Shown: positions 58,428-64,000 of the stretch, one piece after another
How positions within the stretch are numbered: position 1 is the stretch's first letter
How the letters are laid out: the number at the start of each line of letters is the position of its first letter
Assembly: GCA_036365455.1 (NCBI GenBank)
Contig: JAWQUS010000026.1
Span: 12,480,001-12,544,000, forward strand
Source: Macrosoma leucophasiata
Taxonomy: Eukaryota > Arthropoda > Insecta > Lepidoptera > Hedylidae
Length of the DNA: 64,000 nt
Direction of reading: 5' to 3'
Made by a program: the position numbers and the translations under genes
The notes under the pieces: model-generated
What the model saw: only the letters and a program-made list of their open reading frames with translations
Databases searched by the model: none
Told to the model about the DNA's origin: nothing

Positions 58428-58441
58428 GTATCCATGACAAC
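58428..58441 (+). promoter_or_regulatory. X-box-like RFX binding site
   Basis: GTATCCATGACAAC matches 13 of 14 positions of the X-box consensus RYYNYYATRRNRAC bound by RFX factors that drive ciliary genes. It lies 93 bp upstream of the RIB43A-like start codon, a position typical for X-boxes. The match is seen; binding is inferred. Confidence 0.45.
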
Positions 58442-58533
58442 AGAGAGCGTTTGATCGAGCGAAATTCAATTTCCGTATTTGACAATCAGCAGTTTTCGTG
58501 ATTTACAAACTCAAAACGAAACGTAGACGGAAA

Positions 58534-61500
58534 ATGCTGAAGTTACAAATAGCTAACGACCAAGACCGAAAAGAGGCACAGAATAGAGAAAGACGGCGAC
58601 AATGTGAACTGGAGAGACGATCTCGGATTTTTAATGCCAGAAACAGAAAAATCGGCGTGAGTAGTCGTTGACTGAATATTTATGTTATTCTAGCATGTAA
58701 TATTATAATATTGAGGCGTACTTCATAATCAGTAGCCTGCATCGTCAGCAGACTCAACAGCTCTTAGTCCTACAATACGCCATTAAACACTAGCACGTCT
58801 AGCACTGAATACTAGCGCAGCCTCATCAGCCTCAATACATCAGTAGTAAGATAATTCTTATGTTTTCGGTTTTTCAATAAAGATAACTTTCTGCATTCAC
58901 CTAGTAAGTACAGTTTCGAACAAGAAATAATGCACATCGACTTCAGGAAGAGACGTCGGCTTATTTCGGATCTGTAGAACGTTATCTCTTTCACACCTTA
59001 CCTATTTGACGTTTGTCGACCATTTTGATCAAGTTTTGACAAATACCGGACTACGGATGCTTACGTAGGCAGTGTGCAGCAGGGATAACGCTCTATGAAG
59101 CCGAAACTAGCTGATTGTCTCTTTCATAGGCTCGATGTGAATTATTTCTTGATGAGCACTGTACTAGACAAGGCACTCCCCTAGGTTGCATGGTCACAGT
59201 CAGCTGAAGTCAATTTACCACACTTTAATCACCTATTGATAGTTGACGCGGGAACGTCTCAAATACAAACTGTAAAGATTACATGAAATGCGCATGATAT
59301 TAGGAACCTGATATTAGGAAAAAAATTCAAGAAAATAACACAATCATCGATGAGTAAAAATGTTATGTTAAAATTGACTTACTTAATTTGTTAAGACTTC
59401 TTGACGTGGATATGCAAATCACGAGCCAGTTGATCCAGCGGTGTGTGACGACCGATTGAACCGAGGTTTACAGGTACAATCCTATAATAATTCGATAAAC
59501 ACCCCCATCATTACGTAAAAATAATGTATCTTTCTCCTAAAAACGCGATGCTACCGAACTACCGACACTACATTATACACAGCGCGTGACCTAATGGAAC
59601 CGCGGTAGATTTGATAATTAAAATTAAAGCAGTGATAGGCGTGGTCAGCACTTTGATAAGTGGGACAGTGGGTATTAATTTGTACGAATCTTTCTGAAGT
59701 TCTGAAAATACGCTTGTAAACGTTATGGCAAAAAAAGAGCCGAGTGTGGTCATGACAGTTAACCGCAGTAAATCTCTCACTCCATTCGACACGCTGACTC
59801 TGGAAACAGTAACGGAGTTTTTCTAACTATTATAATTTCAAGTATTGGTTTGTTAAATACTGGTTCGTCTGAGACGGATATATGGATACTATCTAAGAAG
59901 GCAACAGATAAATTAGGTAATGTGTTGGTGCCTACGCCCTCGAGTCCATACACTGGAACTCTATCACCAGTAAAATAATCACCAGAAGATTGATCTCCTC
60001 CTTACTTTCATTTGCAGGTTGATTTACCATTCCTAGAGCGTCAAGTAGCGGAGAAGAGAGCGGAGGAGGATGAGCAGGAACGCAGAAACCTGGCCTTCGC
60101 GCAGCAAATGATCAAGGACAGCAACCTTGCCGTCGTTCTACAAGCCAGGGAAAAAGAGGTCAGAATATCATCGATGTACTTGTAAACGTCTATTTTATGT
60201 AGCTTTATCTCAAGCATATCCTTCAAGCTAAGCAAAATCACTTTCTCCTTTATTATAAACGAATCGCATCCATTCACTGAGCTACCTAACCATTTGCCTA
60301 CTTAAAACAGAAAAAGATACTTTATTGGTCCAGTCGTGAGACCAGTGACATTAGAATTACTAACGAAGTCTTTGACCAGTGTGTATTGTATTGCCAGTGA
60401 TGACATACCTACGGAACTATAACGTAGTCACTCACTATAGGCCTCATAAGAAGCCTCAAGAGAGCAATGCACGGCGTTTCCCTGCCCCTTTTATTTTGTT
60501 ATGAAGTGGCAAACAAGCATACAGTTCACATCTCCATAAATCCAGATTGGCCACTTATAAAGCCTTAGCTGTAATCCATCTGTGCCATATGTAACGGGTT
60601 AAGCAACGGGCAAGTTACCACCTGACGAGAACATGATGACGCTGAACACTACCATTTAGCGGGAAGTGGATGCGGTGGTACCTGATACTGACTAAACGCC
60701 TTAAACGTCTGAATAAAATTGTGCTACACCTAGGTAAATTAATAACAGGAACGACGTCGCATCAATCTGGAGGTGGACGCGTTCCGCCAGCAGTACCAGC
60801 GGCCGGAAGATCGGCGGGAGTTCGACCTGAACAACCCCGACGCTCTGAAGGTGCAGCTGCCTCCTCGGGCATCAGACGATGCGCCCGTTGGCATGTCCAG
60901 CGCACAAAAGTTAGTTAATTCTTTTACCGTAATCCATTTTGATAGTGTTGCTACAGAACCGAAGCTCGAGGATCACAATTTTAGATCTCAGATAACGTTC
61001 ATCTGTGAATCATAAGAGAGCAAACGGGCTTATTTGCTTACATACAATCTCACTAAAACTACTTAAGACCTTATAAGTTAGCTCGCTTAAATGTCCTTGC
61101 CTGCGGTGGTACCTACCTACTGAGTTTTTTCGTTACGTAGCTGAGTCTTCTCAGTATTGACTGCACTTGGAACTCTAAGTGAAAAACCTTTTATTATGAC
61201 GACCAAATTCTTTCCTTTTCACCGTTTCTTTTGAAATGGGGAAAGTGAAGAATTTGTAAATAATTAATTGTTTGCATATTAAGTATTATTGTTTCGATTT
61301 CTTTTTCGTAATATATTTTGTGTTATCATTCCATTTATTAATATTATTGCACACATTTCAGATTAAACCTTTAACTACCTATATTAGCTATGTAAAAAAG
61401 GAGTTTCATGCTTGTATAAGAACGAAGATACCTACGACAGGACGAAAGTTCTGTCCGAATTCGAAGCAAAATTAATTGTAATACATCATGGTTCTCTTGT

Positions 61501-63666
61501 TTTACCTTTGTAAAATAACTAATAATGAATTCCAAACTCCAGTTTCTTGAAGAATCTTGCATATTTATGCATTTCTTTTTGCAAGACTATATATATTTTA
61601 TGAATATTTTTAAATAATTAACCATATTAGTGTTTGAATTTTTTACGTCTGCTATCTGTATTCTGTATTCAAGTCTGTCTAAAGGTCGATAGTCAGGGAT
61701 CTCGGAAGCACAGGCACCAAGGTCTTACTTTTATCTCAAGTCAAATACCAGAGCATTGCTCCGTTGCCAAGTCAAAGTTTATCATACTTGTTTTCTGCGT
61801 ATTTTGAGAGATGTGAAAAATGTATAAGCTTCAAACCAAGAGTCGTTTCTTATTTTGACATATTTATATCATTAACTAGCTGACCCGGCAAACTTCGTAT
61901 TTCCTCAGAATGAAATAACGTGTCTAAAGTTTGATATAGGTATACGGACTATTTGTACGGGAAAATTAAATTGTATTTTTACTATTCCCCTTCAACTTCT
62001 TCATGTTTTCTTTTCTTTTAAACCTTCCCTGGGCTTACAGAAATAATTCAAAACCAAAATTAGCCAAATCGGTCCAGCCGTTCTTGAGTTTTAGCGAGAC
62101 TAACGAACAGCAGTTGATTTGCTGCTGCCGCTGTGCGTTACCACACAGGGGATACTCGGCTAAAATTCCATACAAACGCTTATTCCGGTAGGTACACATA
62201 TATATACACATACATCAATCAGGACGTGTTTTTACACGCACACACACAATTGCCCGCTCGCAACCTCAGTGCCTGAGGCTGTCGGCATGGCGATACTCAA
62301 GGGGAGGTGCGGGCTGAAAGAGGGAAAATCAGGCGGGACGTCGAAGTGTCCATTCTGTGCGTAGTATTATTACATATTCTCTGGCGTTACTCACATACCA
62401 TCAACAGACATAACATGCAGCAGATGTGGCTAACATGTTAGTTTGCCACTTTCATCAAGTACCTACGTGAAACGCACATGTGTAGCTAGGTCGGTATATT
62501 AAAACGATAAAGCCTAACCGCAAAGCTACTCCCACAGCCGAGCCTACGTACCTAGATGTAATTTTTTCATCTATTTTAACTGTAGGTCATGTATAAAAAA
62601 AATTTCCTTTCCATTTTCTTCTTATCTGTTGCAGATTCGAAGGCGAAGATCTAAACTACGAAGAACGTAAGAAGATAATGGCGGCTCAGAAGAACGCGTG
62701 GCTGGAACAACAGGTTCAGGAGCGGAAGGCGGCTGAAGAGGAAAGAAAAAAGGCTGAAGCTGCTTACATGGTATGTAGACATCATCTGGACTAGCCGCCT
62801 TGAAGGGCCGCCTTAAAAAGCTTAAGGCTTAAAGCTTAAGCTTCTCTTCCTCGTGAGAACCATAGCTTCACACCTTGGCTTGAAAATCTCGTTAATCCGT
62901 CGAGCCTGATCCTGTCGTCGTATCTCGTACAACAGACCATAAATCGCGTATTTGTACGAGATATCTGAGATGGGCAACAGTATCCTGTGATGAAGCTACC
63001 GCCTCTGGGATCGTCAACCCGCCAGCCAAGTGTGGCGAATATGGTATAATCCACGGAATAGATAAATAAGGATCGAAAGGCCTTTGTTTCAATTTAGTAT
63101 TAGAAGTAACGTTTAAATAATGCAGTTTAAGTTCGAATATTCGTATTCCTTTGTATATTTTAATGTTTTTTACAAATGTTATAACAAAACATGTTATTTG
63201 TGACTTACCGATGGAAAGATATAGGTACCTCCTCGCTTTATGCTTGAGGTCTGACATTTCATATTACATGTTAAAATTGGCACTACACGGTATTTTACCA
63301 AGAGATGCGTCGTTCGAAGCAGTCTACATGACACTACGAGCGACGAACGAATGGTTTGGCCGAACTGTGTTTGTTCATACATAGTTGTGGCGCGCTTGCC
63401 ACGCCCACATCACCATTCCATCTTTATTTATCTATTCCGTGGTAGGTATAATCCCTACATTTTGGACAACTGCAGGTATCTTTTAGGGAGTTACTTACTA
63501 ATTATAGTTATGTTGTTTACGTGGTAAAGCTTAGATCTACCGTATACCTTTTGACACGCAGATGGCCATCAAAGCACGTGACGCCCGGGCTGGAGAACTG
63601 GACAAGTTGGAGCGCGAATGTCGGTATCGGCTCGGTCAAGCCAACTTGCGCTACAACGAGGCATTG
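58534..63666 (+). CDS. RIBC2: RIB43A-like protein (RIBC2-type), 5' five exons
   Basis: RIB43A proteins lie inside axonemal doublet microtubules of cilia and sperm flagella. Five coding exons join in frame: 58534-58656, 60018-60158, 60749-60909, 62635-62770 and 63562-63666, together 666 nt (222 codons). All introns have GT/AG ends, with strong donors GTGAGT, GTATGT and GTAAGT and a weaker GTCAGA after exon 2. The protein is highly charged and coiled-coil-like. It shows RIFNARNRKIG then LERQVAEKR at the exon 1/2 joint, AFRQQYQRPEDRREFDLNNP in exon 3, FEGEDLNYEERKK in exon 4 (the hallmark F.GEDLN) and RECRYRLGQANLRYNEAL in exon 5. The start is the first ATG in frame, giving the short family N-terminus. 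The usual length is about 370-390 residues, so roughly 40% lies beyond base 64000. The split between RIBC1 and RIBC2 is not certain. Introns hold family A copies and a Helitron. Confidence 0.88.
59571..59812 (-). CDS. Candidate antisense exon inside RIB43A intron 1, unrecognised
   Basis: On the minus strand an acceptor-like TTACTGTTTCCAG (about 59811) opens a frame of roughly 75-80 codons running to a TAG at 59571. It has two hydrophobic stretches (LTVMTTLGSFFAITFTSVF; LIKVLTTPITALILIIK) that could span a membrane. The rest is SELQKDSYKLIPTVP and STAVPLGHALCIM. It has no ATG at its start, so it would have to be a terminal exon. No upstream partner was found and I do not recognise the protein. 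It may be chance or a dying gene. Confidence 0.25.
59900..59974 (-). repeat. Family A repeat, head fragment in RIB43A intron 1
   Basis: GATAAATTAGGTAATGTGTT, GGTGCCTACGCCCTCGAGTC and CTGGAACTCTATCACCAGTA: the inverted head only. It ends about 45 bp before exon 2. Confidence 0.65.
60503..60690 (-). repeat. Family A repeat in RIB43A intron 2
   Basis: GAAGTGGCAAACAAGCATAC at the tail side, then a diverged middle, then GAACACTACCATTTAGCGGG and GATGCGGTGGTACCTGATAC. Its far head (AGCTCCGTCAC) is missing. It lies about 60 bp before exon 3. Confidence 0.7.
61876..62212 (-). mobile_element. Helitron in RIB43A intron 3
   Basis: Its 3' end reads on the minus strand ACGAAGTTTGCCGGGTCAG-CTAG, at 61876-61879. 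The body shares CGGACTATTTG and GAGTTTTAGCGAGACTAACG with the copy at 15614-15858 but carries extra sequence (GCTGCTGCCGCTGTGCGTTA) before the 5' end near 62212. Confidence 0.65.
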
Positions 63667-63793
63667 GTAAGTTACCATTTCGATGTTCCTACGTGCACCA
63701 GGAACTGAGACAGTACCGACTGCCAGTTAATATCATAGGTACCTACTATTTTTAATCTCTTAGATAGTAGATTTTTTTTGTATGTTACTGAAT

Positions 63794-64000
63794 TGGCAAA
63801 CAAGCATGCAGTTCACATTGATGTTAAGTGATGACTGCAGCCTATAGACATCCACATGAAGACCAAGGTCAAAATGCAGATGCGATACCACTCCTGAGGC
63901 CTAAGGTGTAATGCCTCTGTGCCGGAAATTACAGGGTCGTACATTACCACCAGACCGGAACACGATAGTGCTGAACACTATCATTGAGCGGCAAGTATAT
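63794..64000 (-). repeat. Family A SINE-like repeat, cut by the window end
   Basis: Starts TTGGCAAACAAGCATGCAGT and runs to CATTGAGCGGCAAGTATAT at the last base. The head lies beyond the window. It sits in the intron after exon 5 of the RIB43A-like gene. Confidence 0.85.

Larger units (their letters stand above)
57625..58533. promoter_or_regulatory. Divergent intergenic region between two host genes
   Basis: 909 bp separate the two start codons. The side near the minus gene is GC-richer and CpG-bearing (GGCGCGCGG near 57745). An X-box-like site lies 93 bp before the plus start (58428-58441) and a weaker one, GTTGCCATGAAAGA, at 57895-57908. A 0.3-kb MITE sits between them. No TATA box is convincing on either side. 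Confidence 0.5.

Noticed and set aside
59568..59792. Treating the intron 1 antisense frame as a confirmed gene
   Set aside because: It lacks an ATG and any recognised homology, so it is listed only as a low-confidence candidate exon.
60041..60277. Minus-strand frame of 78 codons
   Set aside because: It overlaps exon 2 of the RIB43A-like gene on the other strand; a shadow frame.

Overview
The window looks like a repeat-rich insect chromosome, most probably from a moth or butterfly. It is AT-rich and intron-containing. It carries the repeat mix typical of Lepidoptera: Helitrons ending in CTAG, tRNA-derived SINEs, a 5S-rRNA-derived SINE, mariner, a BEL/Pao LTR element and CR1/L2-like LINEs. Nothing prokaryotic or viral-particle-like was seen. 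The species assignment is inference from repeat style.

Layout. Bases 1-19,600 are gene-poor: Helitron pieces (including a perfect head-to-tail trimer of 191-bp units at 14988-15560), a 5'-truncated LINE reverse-transcriptase pseudogene (2574-3700), fold-back MITEs and several SINEs. Bases 19788-27167 are one complete BEL/Pao retrotransposon on the minus strand. It has two 325-bp LTRs that read as identical except at one outer terminal base, and a single uninterrupted 1767-aa gag-pol frame, so it is a young insertion. Bases 27-41 kb are again repeats: MITEs, a tRNA-containing fold-back and a 1.86-kb Helitron hit by a SINE. Bases 41436-43805 are a 5'-truncated LINE with an intact 599-aa reverse-transcriptase frame. 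Bases 44-50 kb are a nest of insertions: a SINE-like repeat broken by a mariner, itself broken by a 1.34-kb element with short inverted ends. Bases 50-57.4 kb show nothing recognisable.

Host genes are confined to the right end. At 58534 a plus-strand gene starts, and five exons joining in frame (222 codons) give a RIB43A/RIBC2-like protein, an axonemal doublet microtubule inner protein; it runs past base 64000. Head to head with it, 0.9 kb away, is the first coding exon (57624-57441, minus) of a probable PLP-dependent aminotransferase class-V family protein, whose later exons were not found. The shared upstream region carries an RFX/X-box-like site 93 bp before the RIB43A start codon, which fits a ciliary or sperm-flagellar gene.

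The dominant repeat is an unclassified ~270-bp SINE-like family, called family A here. It starts near GGTGGTAGAGCTCCAGTGAC, ends in GTTTGCCACTTCC plus an A-rich tail, and has about 18 full, partial or folded copies, several inside RIB43A introns. No dedicated defence, toxin or biosynthetic system was seen. The most unusual items are the Helitron trimer, the tRNA fold-back retroposons, the triple nesting at 47-50 kb and two orphan candidate exons (40557-40683 plus; 59812-59571 minus).
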